From Glomus cerebriforme (taxonomy: Eukaryota; Glomeromycota; Glomeromycetes; Glomerales; Glomeraceae): 64,000 nt of DNA. A model generated the notes under the pieces. It did no database searches, was not told the DNA's origin, and saw nothing but the letters and a program-made list of their open reading frames with translations. Below, piece after piece: positions 22,942 through 33,999 of this stretch. Location: the NCBI GenBank assembly GCA_003550305.1, contig QKYT01000076.1:211220-275219 (forward strand), given 5' to 3'. The position numbers were made by a program, and so were the translations under genes. Each line of letters begins with the position of its first letter. Positions within the stretch are counted from its first letter, which is position 1.

Positions 22942-24229
22942 ATGGATAGAGCAGCGTTTATGGTATGTTATTTGTTTTTTTACATGATCATATTTCCTCA
23001 AGAAAATTATAAAAAAAATTTATTATATCTTTATATAACATAAGCAACGAAAGGATTTTTTATTTACTGAAGCTCTTGCTGCTGAATCGTTCCCTAATTT
23101 TAAACTCAAACCGTGGCTAACAAGAATGTTATCTTGGGATAAAAAAGAATATTATAATGCTTTAGATGAATTAAACGCCGCGTGGAAAGTTATGTATCCT
23201 AATGAAAATGTAACATATGTAAGTTTATCCACTTATCCGCTTAATTTCGTATTTTATTTTTATCGAATTATTTATTGATTTTTTTTCTTTTTTTTTAAAA
23301 AAAAAGTTTCCTCAATTTGCAAGAAGTCAAGTTTTTATTGCAATGAATGATTATCGATCATGTATTAATTTAGATGATGAACCAATGCATATGAGAGTCT
23401 TTCTTGCTTTTCATGATCAGATTGTTAAACATGAAAATGAAACGCAAAGACAAGAAACGAAGCGAAAAACAACGCAGGTTTGATTTTGTTTAAAATTATT
23501 CTTTTTCTTGTTTATTTATAACATTTTAAATATTAAAATGATTTTTTTTTTTAAGTTAAAGACCGAACAAAATGAACAAAAACTGAAGACAAAACAAAAT
23601 AAAGATTACTTACGAGAAATGATCAATAAAGGGAGAATAAAGGTGAGAGAAACTAATAGACCAAAGAGTCAAGATTATTGTTATGATTTAGATGAGATTA
23701 TTGTAAGTAACATTAACAAAAAAAAAATAGATTTATTAAAGAAGTTGTTTAACAAAATTTTTCTTTTTTTTTTTTTAAAAAAAAAAAATCTATTTTATTA
23801 TCAGGCAAAACCTAAAAAAACACAAAATATTATATTTACTTTAGAATTTGCAAATAATGAAATACCTTATATTGATTTTTCTTCGTGGGTGATACAAATA
23901 CATTCTTATGATAAAACAATTCGTGAATCAGCTCATAACTCTTTAAATGAAGCCTTCAAGTTGAGATTTCCAGAATCAAATGTTAAACTTAATGTAAGTG
24001 TTAATTCTTAAATAAAAAAAAGAAACAAATTTCTTGCAAATTTATCATATTAATATATTTAATTTGAATTAACTAGAACGTACAGGCACTTGGTCGTATT
24101 GAGTCTGGTTTAGATTCTTATGAATCAATTGTACCAGAAGGCGAAAGAAATTTACCAATGTTGACATTTCGTAAAATTATGAACAGTTATCGTGCTCGGA
24201 GACGTGATTTAAATATAAATAATAAATAG
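22942..24229 (+). CDS. unrecognised six-exon protein with internal domain duplication
   Basis: I do not recognise the family. The hand-built model has exons 22942-22962, 23045-23218, 23307-23477, 23556-23702, 23805-23993 and 24077-24229, all junctions phase 0, giving 284 residues. The last acceptor could instead lie 9 nt downstream. Two halves resemble each other. The first has PWLTRMLSWDKKEYYNALDE then LNAAWKVMYPNENV; the second has SWVIQIHSYDKTIRESAHNS then LNEAFKLRFPESNV. Each is followed by a short hydrophobic-basic segment with a Ser-Tyr-Arg motif (NDYRSC and MNSYRARR). A Lys/Gln-rich linker with TKRKTTQ and EQKLKTKQNK joins them and could act as a nuclear localisation signal. The helical W/F-K-x-Y/F-P pattern is faintly reminiscent of HMG-box or other small DNA-binding domains, but this is speculation. 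The first exon codes only seven residues, so the start is less certain. Confidence 0.65.
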
Positions 24230-24971
24230 AAGTAAGGAAAACTCCTAAAATAATAAGAAATTTAACTAGTTTTAAATTTTTTTCCGTACCTATTAATGAT
24301 ATTAATATTAAAAGAATTGTAGTGGTTCATCGAATTTTAGGTCATCACTATAATTTTCATGTAATTTTATATAGGAGGAGGTTTTTTTTTTAAATTCATT
24401 TTATCAAGACATACTGCATGACTATTTTTAACAAGTTATATTTGTTTAAATCCTTAATAATATTCTAGAATTTATTTTCTAAATTAAATTTAGTTCTTTG
24501 TCTGTAAATAATAAAAATTCCAATGTGATACTATTATTAATCCAATTCTAATAAAAGTAAAAATTATATAATGAAATATTTAAAGATAAGTTGATGAGCC
24601 AATATCAAGCGAACCTATGGTGATCCGTTATTAATAGGACCGATTGGTTCACGACAAACACTTGTAGATCTATTTTATACATAATACTTTTATTATCAAT
24701 CATATAAATAAAGAAGTAATCAGTAAACCTAAAATGTATATAATATATTTATATATATATATCGACGTCTTTATTCTTTTTTTTTTTTAAAAAAAAACCC
24801 TTTTATTGTTATCAAAAAGAAGCAAAAAAAAAAAGAAAGAAAGAAAGAAAGACAAAAATGACATTTGGTAAGCGATTAAAAGAAAAAAAATCACGTTTAT
24901 ATGTTCATTTAACTAAAAAAAAAAAAATTAATTATCGGTTTATATAAATAAATAATATAGAAAATTTCATT
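24230..24971. other. intergenic
   Basis: AT-rich sequence with a T(n)A(n) tract at about 24778-24799 and a short (AAAG)n run at 24831-24852 just before the next gene. No gene was seen. Confidence 0.5.
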
Positions 24972-26666
24972 ATGAAAATCGCAGATAAAAAGAAGATATC
25001 AGCAGAGATACGACGAAATTTTGTCACGAGTTGTTTAGAAGAAGTACTTCAATATTTAATAGAAGAACCGGGAACACTTCATTCGTGTATTTTAGTAAAT
25101 AGAAATTGGTGTAGACTTGCGATACCAATTTTATGGAGTGATCCATTTAATAATTTAAAAAGAAAACAACCGAATAATTCGAACCTTTCAATAAGAACTT
25201 TTATTTCATGTTTAGAAGATTCAGAAAAATCTTTATTAATGAATGAATTTCTTAAAATACCAGAATCTTGGAAAAATACAATATTTGATTATCCAAAATA
25301 TTTACAAATATTTAAATATGATCATTTTGGTAAAGTACTCGAAAGTTTTGTTAAAATGAATTATAAATCATTAATAGAAACGAAACCGGATTTTAACAAA
25401 ATTTATATGATTATAACAAGTGTTATAATGGATATGATATTTAAAAAATCGAGAAGATTAAGAACATTACAATATATTCATGATCATATTTCAAGTCAAA
25501 GAACGATTTATACTCTTGATATTTTATTATATTCTTTTAATAATAATACTTTAAGTGAAATAGGAGGAGGAAGAAAAATATCACATTATATTCCATTAAT
25601 TAAACTTACAAAATTAAAATTTTTCGGATATTGTATTCATGAAGAAAGTTATACTGTAATATGGCCAAAATTTTTTAATAAGCTTGCAAAATTGGCGAAA
25701 AATATTCAAGAATTATTCATTCATCTTCCTTCGAGTGATAAAATAGATTTTGATCTTAGAAAAGTTTATCCTGCAATAGCAAATTTAATTAATTCACAAA
25801 GAAATTTAAAAAGTATAGAAATAAATGAAAGTCATTGTTCAAAAATGGATCAAGAAATCATTAATTCTCTTATATGGACTCAATCAAATTCTTTAACAAA
25901 TTTCAAGATCAATGGAAGAATTAGATTTTCTAATTTAATACAATTATTGGAAAATTGTAAAAATCTAAAATCAATTCAAATGTATAAGTTAAGCAAGTAT
26001 GGAAAAGTTATACCAAAAGATATTATTATATCATCACTTGAAAAATTTTGTCATTGGAATCCTCATTTACAATTTCAATATCAAACAAATAATGCTGATT
26101 ATGAGATTACATTAACTTTAAAAATGATTTCAAAAAGTTTAAAAAAATTTGCTTGTAGTTATATTTGTGATAATATTTCTAATACAATTAATGAATATTG
26201 TATTAATTTATCTCATTTATGTTTATTTATTACTTTTGAAACTTTTGAAAAAGTTTCTAAATTATTACCTTCTATTAATACTTTATCTTATTTATATTTA
26301 GAATCTCCTAAAGTAGATATTATTTTATTTAAATCAAATATGTTACAATTATTAGCTTCTTCTCTTCCTAATTCTTTAACCCATTTATCTTTAAATTTAT
26401 TTATTCCTATGGAATTTTTTAAAATTTTTTTAATTAATTGTAATGTTAAATTATCCGTTTTAGAATTATATAATATTCAAGATGCTACTTATAAACTTTC
26501 TCTTTATATTAATGATTATTATAATAGAAATGATCAATTAAAATTATTGAAATTAGATAATATTCTTTATTCAAAATTCAATGGTTTTCTTTATCATATT
26601 CATAAAAAGAAAGGTGGTTATAAAGTAGTAGAAAGTTTTAACCCTATTTGGTTTGATGAAAAATAA
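24972..26666 (+). CDS. F-box-like protein with degenerate leucine-rich repeats
   Basis: This single-exon gene encodes 564 residues. The F-box-like head reads CLEEVLQYLIEEPGTLHSCI, then LVNRNWCRLAIPILWSDPF (residues about 21-59). It matches the head of the protein at 17119-18849, including the HSC.LVN.*W*R motif and the terminal W..PF. The body has irregular leucine-rich segments such as LKSIEINESHC, LTNFKINGRIRF, LKSIQMYKLSK, LTHLSLNLFIPM and LSVLELYNIQD. The presumed role is an SCF substrate receptor, inferred from family. It is the same length class as its paralog but diverged in sequence, so the pair is not a recent duplicate. Confidence 0.85.
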   Translation: MKIADKKKISAEIRRNFVTSCLEEVLQYLIEEPGTLHSCILVNRNWCRLAIPILWSDPFNNLKRKQPNNSNLSIRTFISCLEDSEKSLLMNEFLKIPESWKNTIFDYPKYLQIFKYDHFGKVLESFVKMNYKSLIETKPDFNKIYMIITSVIMDMIFKKSRRLRTLQYIHDHISSQRTIYTLDILLYSFNNNTLSEIGGGRKISHYIPLIKLTKLKFFGYCIHEESYTVIWPKFFNKLAKLAKNIQELFIHLPSSDKIDFDLRKVYPAIANLINSQRNLKSIEINESHCSKMDQEIINSLIWTQSNSLTNFKINGRIRFSNLIQLLENCKNLKSIQMYKLSKYGKVIPKDIIISSLEKFCHWNPHLQFQYQTNNADYEITLTLKMISKSLKKFACSYICDNISNTINEYCINLSHLCLFITFETFEKVSKLLPSINTLSYLYLESPKVDIILFKSNMLQLLASSLPNSLTHLSLNLFIPMEFFKIFLINCNVKLSVLELYNIQDATYKLSLYINDYYNRNDQLKLLKLDNILYSKFNGFLYHIHKKKGGYKVVESFNPIWFDEK

Positions 26667-27257
26667 AAATCTTTTTTTTTTTTCGATAACTAATAATATG
26701 CACGTGATAAATATCCATTTAATGTAATTATTAAAATATCGTATCAATAAAAAGGTTAAAACTAATAAATAATTTAGATTTATTTTTACGTAATATGCAC
26801 CGGTATGTATTATGTAAAGAAAACTTTCCGCCAACAAAACTCAATTCTAAAAGTTTCTTCCAAAAAAAAAAAAAGATTCTTATTAAAAATATCAAAAAAA
26901 CCACTCACGATTAATTATCGAATTAGATAATTACGGCTTATACCGTAATGCCAAGATTAAAAATATATTAAATTGATATGCAAGATCGGCATTATGAATG
27001 TATGGATTTGCAGTTATACAATTATATGAAATGCCGTAATTGTAATTCGTGTAATTCGACGGCACGTATATCCAATTCAACAACATGAAACTTATTGTCT
27101 TATTCTATTATTAAGTCCTAGAAGGCCGATCTGAAAAGTTCATTGATGCATGTTGTTTAACATTCGTCGGTGAATAAAAAAAAAGAAGCGTGTTTTCCAT
27201 TGAAAATTTTATGTACTAGTTTTATATATAGATTAACATTTACTTAATTTTTTGTAT
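26667..27257. other. intergenic
   Basis: 3' flank of the F-box gene. A few short inverted words with GCCGTAAT and ATTACGGC occur at 26930-27040. No gene was seen. Confidence 0.4.
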
Positions 27258-27586
27258 TAATCCCCTGTCGCACTAAGTGTCACTCATGATTACCTTCAGT
27301 CTAATTTTTTGCATGTGATTAACTATGTTTATAGGTGACCGGGAATCTTCGTTTACTTATTTCCCGGTCTCATATTATAGCCGGGAAATTATAAGTACTG
27401 TTTAAATTTCATATAATAATGTAATAATTTGTATTTTTTACTTGTATTACTGTTAATAAAATTTGTATTTAATTAATACTTGAATAATAATTTCGTTTTT
27501 ATTATCTAAAGACAGTAAAAGTAATATTAATAGTTAAAATAGTTTATCACGTGTATATTTAATGAGTGACACGCTCCTGGGGATTA
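27258..27586. repeat. MITE-like inverted-repeat element
   Basis: TAATCCCC...GTGTCACTCAT at 27258-27287 is mirrored by ATGAGTGACAC...GGGGATTA at 27562-27586. The arms are about 25-30 bp with one 5-bp gap. A second inverted pair built on GACCGGGAA and TTCCCGGTC lies inside at 27337-27369. No ORF is present. Confidence 0.5.
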
Positions 27587-27593
27587 CCCATTT

Positions 27594-27677
27594 ATTTATT
27601 TCATGGGGAGGGGAATACCATGGTTTTTTCCCTTCGGGAAAAAACCCCTATTAATCCCAACTCCCCATGAAATAAAT
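27594..27677. repeat. compact nested palindrome
   Basis: Outer arms ATTTATTTCATGGGGAG (27594-27610) and CTCCCCATGAAATAAAT (27661-27677) are a perfect 17-bp inverted repeat. Inside, GGTTTTTTCCC and GGGAAAAAACC (27622-27646) form a second perfect 11-bp stem with a 3-base loop. It could be a miniature transposon core or an RNA hairpin; expression is unknown. Confidence 0.7.
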
Positions 27678-28449
27678 AATACAAATTGAACCGTAAGTAC
27701 TTTATTTATAATTTGTATTACGCAGGAAATAATAATGTATTAATGCTAATAATTTAAATCTTTTATCTAATGGTAAATCGCCAATGTTTACGCTTATATT
27801 TAAATTTATCCAGAATAAAATTTTCCAATATATGATAAACTGGAATCTGGATCACGTCTGAATTTATAAATCTAGTATCAAAATCTGCTATAAATTCACA
27901 AGAGCTAAATAACGACCAGTTTTAATAAAGGTGAAATAATGTTGTACAGTACTTGATTGGAGTATACAATCTTGATCCAAAATCTTCCGCTTAATGCGCA
28001 ATCTTTCATGTTGTGAAATTTTCTAGTAATAGCAACAACATAATTTAGGAAGAATCTAATTATGATCGTTAAAGAATTAGTAACCTCAAAAGTTTATCTG
28101 ATAGTTTTACTGGTGATAAAGGTTTTCAGGATAAAATTCTGCTTCTGTTGCTCCATCCTTTCATCATCAGCTTTATGAAAATTCAGATAAAGTGTGCAGT
28201 TGACATTTCACTTGTACTTATCATCTTGAGTGTTGATTTATAAGCGATAGAATATAACGGTGATAACTTTGGAGTTACGAACCTTTAATTATTATCGCTA
28301 TCCACGAACAAATTTTTTTTTTTTAATTTCATATTTTCCTATAATTTTTTTTTTTAGGAATGGTGATCGAAACTTGGAATAGTGCTTTTGACTTTCTTTA
28401 AATTTTAGGATGGGAAGTTTCTCAAGTTAGGACTTGAATAACTTCGGGA
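27678..28449. other. intergenic, possible decayed coding
   Basis: The minus strand of 27760-27900 contains a short coding-like run (DFDTRFINSDVIQIPVYHIL), but it is not in a long frame and no family was recognised. Confidence 0.3.
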
Positions 28450-29138
28450 GGAGTGTTACTGAATATTTCATTTAAGGAAACGAACATTAACGTTCCTTTA
28501 CTTTATTTTTTAGATATCCACGTGAATCAAAATTATCACTTCGGAGGCACAGAGATTTTTTTTTATCGTCACTTAATACCATTGTCTTCCGAATTTGTAT
28601 CAGTTAAATGGTCGGAATTTAGGTATCTGGTATGATTTTTTATGCCATTCCATCTTCTTGTTGGTATTTGCGTATCGAAAATTTTAATACCGAGAATAGA
28701 AATTACCTTTTGCGGTGGGCGAAAAGTAAAAGAAAAATGAAGTTTATGACGATCCACTTCTTGCCGTCGAGTGGAATCCTGTGGGATTGGCCAACAAATC
28801 CGCTCAAAATCCTGCTCAAATTAAAAATTGCACTAGTTGCTAGTACGTGTGTTTTTATGATTTTCTAATTTATTTAATAGTAGTAGTAAATATCCGTCTT
28901 TTACCGGGATGTGGGCCAATCTCAGCAACTGGTAACCCTTCAACTTCAATCTTTTCTCTTACTGCCAGTAGGAGCAACTCCAATTTATCATAGTAGCACT
29001 CAGATGAGAACACTGCTTTTGTTTGACAAGGCAATTGTACAAGGAAGCCCGGATGTAGGAAGAGCATTTGTAGTATATTGTCCTGCAAAGGATCGGTTTG
29101 AGCTTTCCGAATTTAAGAGTATATTCAATGTATTATAA
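28450..29138. pseudogene. unrecognised decayed duplicated sequence, copy A
   Basis: This segment is homologous at nucleotide level to 34000-34790 (inverted) and to part of 39795-40197. Shared stretches include CCACTTCTTGCCGTCGAGTGGAATCC and ATCTCAGCAACTGGTAACCC followed by TTCAACTTCAATCTTTTCTC. Both strands have partly open frames, so the coding strand is uncertain. In the orientation of this copy, copy B suggests peptides such as IEWNPAGLAHRYTQNLAQTK and AIGTPSTSIFSPTAKGATPV. I do not recognise a family. Confidence 0.5.
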
Positions 29139-29467
29139 ATAGAGTAGGAAAGTTCTAAATCACGTGATATTTAAATATCTGTTTGAGGTTCGATACTTTA
29201 AATTTTAATTTTTTTCATTTCCCTGGGTGGTACAAATTATAAAACAACCTATGTATAACCCGGTAAATGGAAAATTTTAGATTAAGCATAATTTTTCAAC
29301 ACCATATCATCAAAAAACGAACTTCTAAAATAGGATTTAGAAGTACTTGTAAAGATTTGTGAAAGGCAGTATGAGCTGCAATTTTGAATTTTTCTTCTTT
29401 TTTTCAGTAGTATTTTTATGTTTTAGTGGATTAGTGGAATGATTTAATTATCAGATAGTATTATATA

Positions 29468-29836
29468 GGGTGCCGTCCAAAATCCCGAAACTCAAAATCC
29501 CGACAGGCCAAAATCCCGACACTCGAAATCCCGACAGGTACAAAATCCCGAAACTCAAAATCCCGACAGGGTCAAAATCCCGACAGGTACGAAATCCCGA
29601 AATTGGCCCGCATTAAGCTTTAATACCACCCGGAATTAAGTTTCGGGATTTTTTTCAGAAGTTTAATAAATCACGAATTATAATTCCGGTCAGCATTAAA
29701 GCTTAATGCGGGCCAATTTTTCGGGATTTCGTACCTGTCGGGATTTTGACCCTGTCGGGATTTTGGATTTCGGGATTTTGAGTTTCGGGATTTTGGCCTG
29801 TCGGGATTTTGAGTTTCGGGATTTCGTACCATACCC
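29468..29836. repeat. foldback element made of CCCGA-rich repeats, with 8-bp target duplication
   Basis: This is a 369-bp near-perfect palindrome. Each arm, about 150 bp, consists of iterated AAATCCCGA(A/C) units, for example ATCCCGAAACTCAAAATCCC followed by GACAGG. The ends read GGGTGCCGTCC at the left and, in reverse, GGGTATGGTACG at the right. The flanks are the perfect direct repeat ATTATATA at 29460-29467 and 29837-29844. The centre around 29650-29680 is unique and non-coding. The 8-bp duplication points to hAT-type or similar transposition. Confidence 0.85.
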
Positions 29837-30039
29837 ATTATATAAATATATTTTATAATTTATTTATTGAAAAAGTTTTTTGCGGTGCGAAAAATTAAGT
29901 TTAAAAATGTTAATTTATATAAAAATACTATAATTTATACGACTTTTTCGGAAAACATGCTCTTCCCGTTTCTCTTTTATCAGTGTGTGTGATGTCAAGC
30001 AAAAATTCGAGTACCAGATTTTAATGTTTTTAGATTATA

Positions 30040-31260
30040 AATAACCGCATGCGCTAATATTTATCTGTTGTTATTTATATATAAAAAATTTAACAATTAG
30101 GACGAAGGTTCATAAAGCTGTTACTTTATATTTCTCTGAATGCAATGAGACAAAGAGATTGTCGGAATAAAATATCTTGTAAATTTTTACTTTGGTTGAC
30201 GCAGTACTTATCAAAACATTACTTAAAAATTAATCGCAAAATTAAAAAGAGACAAACTCATGTTATTTTAATACTACGTATACTACGGGATCTAACCAGT
30301 GTATGTTATTATCGCACTAACAGTTAAGACGCTGCAGACGAAAAATAATGAGACGTGGATCCCTTACATGCAGATACGGTATATACTGTATATATATTTA
30401 CTAATAATTTAATAGAATAGATACAAATAATAGATGTAATAACCATCTTCTATTTTTACGAAATAAAATTATCAACATACTGACATACAAAATATAAAAT
30501 TCACATGATATGAAATGTTTTAGTTCTGAAGATTTTCTTTAATTTTTTTTTAATTTCTTGTAATTCCATCTCCTTCTTAGTAACTTGACTGATTTCTCTT
30601 TATTTAATTGCAAGTTCATTCATTCTTTTGGAAGATCATATATTTTCGTATATCGTCTGTTTCCACCTTTTTGGTCTTAACCTCTTCAGTATGATTCTCC
30701 GATTTCTTAAATGAAATTTTAATTGATACTGTTAATTGTTAATTCCAAAAAATTTATCCACTTGATTTCTTGCAACCTTGCAACTTTTAAACCTTTTCAT
30801 TTTATCAACTTTATTTATTAAGAAATCCTACTTTTAGTTTATTTAATTCATCTTTCAATCCAACAAGTTCTCAATTATTTTTTCATTTTCCTCTAATTTG
30901 ATTATTTCTTTTTTTTTTGTTAGCCAAATTTTCTTTTAACTTCCGATTTCCTCCATTAGTTCCTTAATTTTATCTTCTTCATTAACCTTCTCAAATTTTT
31001 TCAGATTTGGAATGTAAATAGAATTGAATTGAAAATACACTTACGACAACATCAGATGAATTTTTTATTTGCTTATCTCACTCTCCACCCTCATAGAGAA
31101 GAAAAATATGAAAGCAAGGTGTATAAGAATTTTATTAAAGATTAAAAAAGACGTGATTGGAATATAAATAGTTACCTAAGATGCGAAGGGTTAAATCAAA
31201 GTCTGACAACAGTCTAATCAGATCACACAATGATTGGTTATGCAAAAGATCATGTGTCTG
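30040..31260 (-). repeat. inverted segmental duplication, arm 1
   Basis: This arm matches 38340-39790 in inverted orientation. Paired landmarks are GACGCTGCAGACGAAAAATAATGAGACGTGG (30330-30359) versus its complement at 39528-39558, and ACTTTGGTTGACGCAGTACTTATC (30189-30212) versus 39618-39641. The AAAAAGACGTGATTGGAATATAAATA stretch (31145-31170) pairs with 38340-38365. The arm contains an LRR/coiled-coil C-terminal relic. Confidence 0.7.
30522..31015 (-). pseudogene. C-terminal relic of LRR/coiled-coil gene
   Basis: The minus strand repeats the 3' third of the gene at 31683-33014: the coiled-coil region from about EE(L/K)IEKL through ENEKIITELIGLKDELNKLK to the end. Small indels and stops break the frame. 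It lies downstream of, and in the same orientation as, the intact gene. Confidence 0.75.
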
Positions 31261-31682
31261 AAACTGCGCCATCATAGAGGAATTTTACTAGGTTAGCGTA
31301 AAAAATGAACTGTATATAACAAAAAATATTTTATAGAAATCTTTTATTAAAATATATTATTTATTTGGTTTGTTTTATTCTAGGTTTTTAAATAAATATA
31401 ATAAATAATTAATAATAATTAAAGGTTAGGGGGATTATGTATTTTATGACCTTATAGAAAACTTTTGCGTACAGTTATTAATAAAATTTTCCAAATTCCA
31501 AAGTTCTTATATATTTTTTTGGTATCCTATAATCTTTTTAATATAATAAAATTTTAATAAAAATAATTAAATAGTTATGCATAGAGTGAGTGGCATATCT
31601 TATTATGGAGTTTGTATTTTTGCCTATCTATATAAAATTACATTATGAAATAATAATATTCTTTCATTTACTACTTTTAGTT

Positions 31683-33014
31683 CTAATAATTTTCTTTAAT
31701 TTCTTTAATTTCTTGTAACTCCATTTCCTTCTTAGTGACTTCTCTCTGTTTAACTGCAAGATCATTCAGTTCTTTTGGAAGACCATATTTTATCAGATAT
31801 TTTCGTAACTCATCTGCTTCCGCCTTTTTGGTCTTAACCTCTTCAGTATGTTTCTCTGATTTCTTAAATGAAACTTCAATAGACGCTGTTAATTCCAAAA
31901 ATTTATCCACTTGATTTCTTACAACTTTTATTTGATCGCTAAACCTTTTCATTTTAACAACTTTATTAAGAAATCCCACTTTTAGTTTATTTAATTCATC
32001 TTTCAATCCAATAAGTTCTGTAATTATTTTTTCATTTTCTTCTAATTTGATTATTTCTTTATTTTTATCATCCAAATTTTCTTTTAACTTTTCAATTTCC
32101 TCCATTAGCTCCTTAATTTTAGTTTCCTCATTAGCCTCTTTGGCTCTTTTAAGTTCTTCATCTTTAAGTTCAAGTTCCTTCTTTAATACATCTACTACTC
32201 CTACTAATTGTTTTTTATCATTATGTAGTTGATTCCAATTATCCAATAGATCCGATCCGATAGTCGTAAGTTTGTCAATTCTGGAGTTCAAATTATCATT
32301 TTTTGAACTTAAATTAGCGATTTCAGATTTTAAAACAGCGATTTCGGAGATCAATTTAGCGTTTTCGGATTTCAAATTGACGTTTTCGGAGCTCGAATCA
32401 TTAATCAATCTTTCCAACTCATCAACTTTTTCTAATCCGCTAGTTTCCCAAAAATTAATCCTAGCTGATCCAATATCTACTTCGTGGCCATCTGTTCTAT
32501 AGGGACTTAATGCATCTTCAATTTTTTCTACTTCTGCTTCTGGTCTCATTTGATAGGAAGAAATAATAGTTCTTATACTTAATGGTAAATATTCATAACC
32601 ACTATTAATGTCGGTATTACTTATTTCAAGAGTTTCTAATTTATTCATATTCCTTAATGGTTTTAAGGAACCATGAAAACGATTATATATTCCTTGCTTT
32701 ATTCTGTTTCCATCGAAGGTTCCTAAACGAAGTTCTTCAAGTTTTACAAATTTGTTCAACAAGCTAAGTTCCTCTTTAGCAAAATTATTGTTGGCGATAT
32801 TCAAATAAGTAAGTTTTTCAGGAAAAGGAAGTGAAGAAAGAAAGGCGATGCTAGTTAGTCGGTTATAAGAGCAATCCAATGACTCCAAGCTTTCGAAATC
32901 TTTTAGGTTCAAAGGACCCTCAAGGTTCTGATTGTTGATTTCAAGTTCTTTTTCTTCTTTTCTTTGCTCTTTTGAATATAAGCTATCTAAATAATCCTGT
33001 GCTTGTATTGACAT
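31683..33014 (-). CDS. short-LRR plus long coiled-coil protein, copy 1
   Basis: This single-exon gene encodes 443 residues. The N-terminal third (about 20-150) has five or so leucine-rich repeats (NLEGPLNLKDFESLESLDCS, LTYLNIANNNFA, LEELRLGTFDGNRI, LETLEISNTDI). A conserved linker follows (YEYLPLSIRTIISS and EDALSPYRTD). From about 190 to the end it is a continuous heptad coiled coil, with SEN/SEI-type heptads at about 208-250 and highly charged E/K/L heptads after that. No signal peptide or membrane segment is visible, so a cytosolic scaffold or binding role is inferred. Two paralogs (35878-37212 and 40927-42318) and two C-terminal relics lie within 12 kb, which indicates recent local amplification. 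The upstream region is duplicated with the gene. Confidence 0.85.
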   Translation of the reverse strand: MSIQAQDYLDSLYSKEQRKEEKELEINNQNLEGPLNLKDFESLESLDCSYNRLTSIAFLSSLPFPEKLTYLNIANNNFAKEELSLLNKFVKLEELRLGTFDGNRIKQGIYNRFHGSLKPLRNMNKLETLEISNTDINSGYEYLPLSIRTIISSYQMRPEAEVEKIEDALSPYRTDGHEVDIGSARINFWETSGLEKVDELERLINDSSSENVNLKSENAKLISEIAVLKSEIANLSSKNDNLNSRIDKLTTIGSDLLDNWNQLHNDKKQLVGVVDVLKKELELKDEELKRAKEANEETKIKELMEEIEKLKENLDDKNKEIIKLEENEKIITELIGLKDELNKLKVGFLNKVVKMKRFSDQIKVVRNQVDKFLELTASIEVSFKKSEKHTEEVKTKKAEADELRKYLIKYGLPKELNDLAVKQREVTKKEMELQEIKEIKENY

Positions 33015-33662
33015 ATTGGACTAAAAAAAATTCACTTAAAAACTAAATAAATTCGTTTGAAACTGACTGGATAACTTGCAATAAAAAAAAAAATAAAAAG
33101 AATTTTATTGACTTGCAAACTGAAAAAAAAATTCGCGAATTTATTAAATAATTGGGACGAAAATCTTTCCTATAAAAAATATGATAACAAAGTAAATTTG
33201 CGTTATGTGGTTTGCAAGACTACTCTTGCCTTGAAAATTAGAGCAAGGTAGCACTTCATTAGGTGTTACACTGAATAGGCTTTCAAGATTGCGTTGTTGA
33301 TAAGGTGGGCGTTATACTTTTCATCGCCAAGTGCCGACAAGGCGACAACCAAATAAAGAGACCATGATGAAACAGAAAGGAAATTATACAATGAATGAAA
33401 TTCAAAACTTAGTATCAAAAAGGAATATATTGAAAGTGAAGCTTGATAGACATTTACATTGTTATGTAAGCATTACAACGTTTTATTACGAAATACAGTA
33501 CGCCTATTTCTATCTGTGATAATCTCAAGTCCTAACAATGACACATTACTGCGCTAATAAGCTCATTATCTACACCTTTTTTAGTTAAAACAGAATATTT
33601 TTTTTTAGCAAATATATTGTCTATCAAGGCCATGTGCAAGTAGATGCATACATTATTAATAA

Positions 33663-33695
33663 TTTACCCCAAAATTCCGCGAATTTTGGGGTAAA
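33663..33695. repeat. 33-bp palindrome upstream of copy 1
   Basis: TTTACCCCAAAATTC (33663-33677) and GAATTTTGGGGTAAA (33681-33695) form perfect 15-bp arms around CGC. A diverged version lies at 40379-40411 upstream of copy 3, and a half-version at 35213-35227 upstream of copy 2, so it moves with the duplicated promoter. Confidence 0.8.
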
Positions 33696-33999
33696 ATTGT
33701 AAAATTTAAGTTATGGAAAAAATTATTAAATATATTCATCGTAACCTTTCGCGCTGAATCCTCCGAAACCCTAATTTGGAAATGCACTAAAGCTCATCCT
33801 TATTTGCCTCATGGTTTTTTAATATCTCCTTTGTTTATTTATTTTTTCTGTTAGAAAATCAAAATTTTAATACCTGAAATAATTGAAATATAAATAAATT
33901 GTCAAATATATAATATCATGTGATTTTCAAATTTATTTTAAAAATCTATTTTATTGATATCATTAAATTTCCTACATAAGAATTTATCCTTATAATAAA

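Noticed and set aside
26571..26837. 88-codon minus-strand frame overlapping the F-box gene end
   Set aside because: Antisense to the coding 3' end, with no features of its own.
29468..29836. Considered a CRISPR-like array because of evenly repeated CCCGA units
   Set aside because: The repeats form an inverted palindrome with a target-site duplication, spacers are not unique and the genome is eukaryotic.
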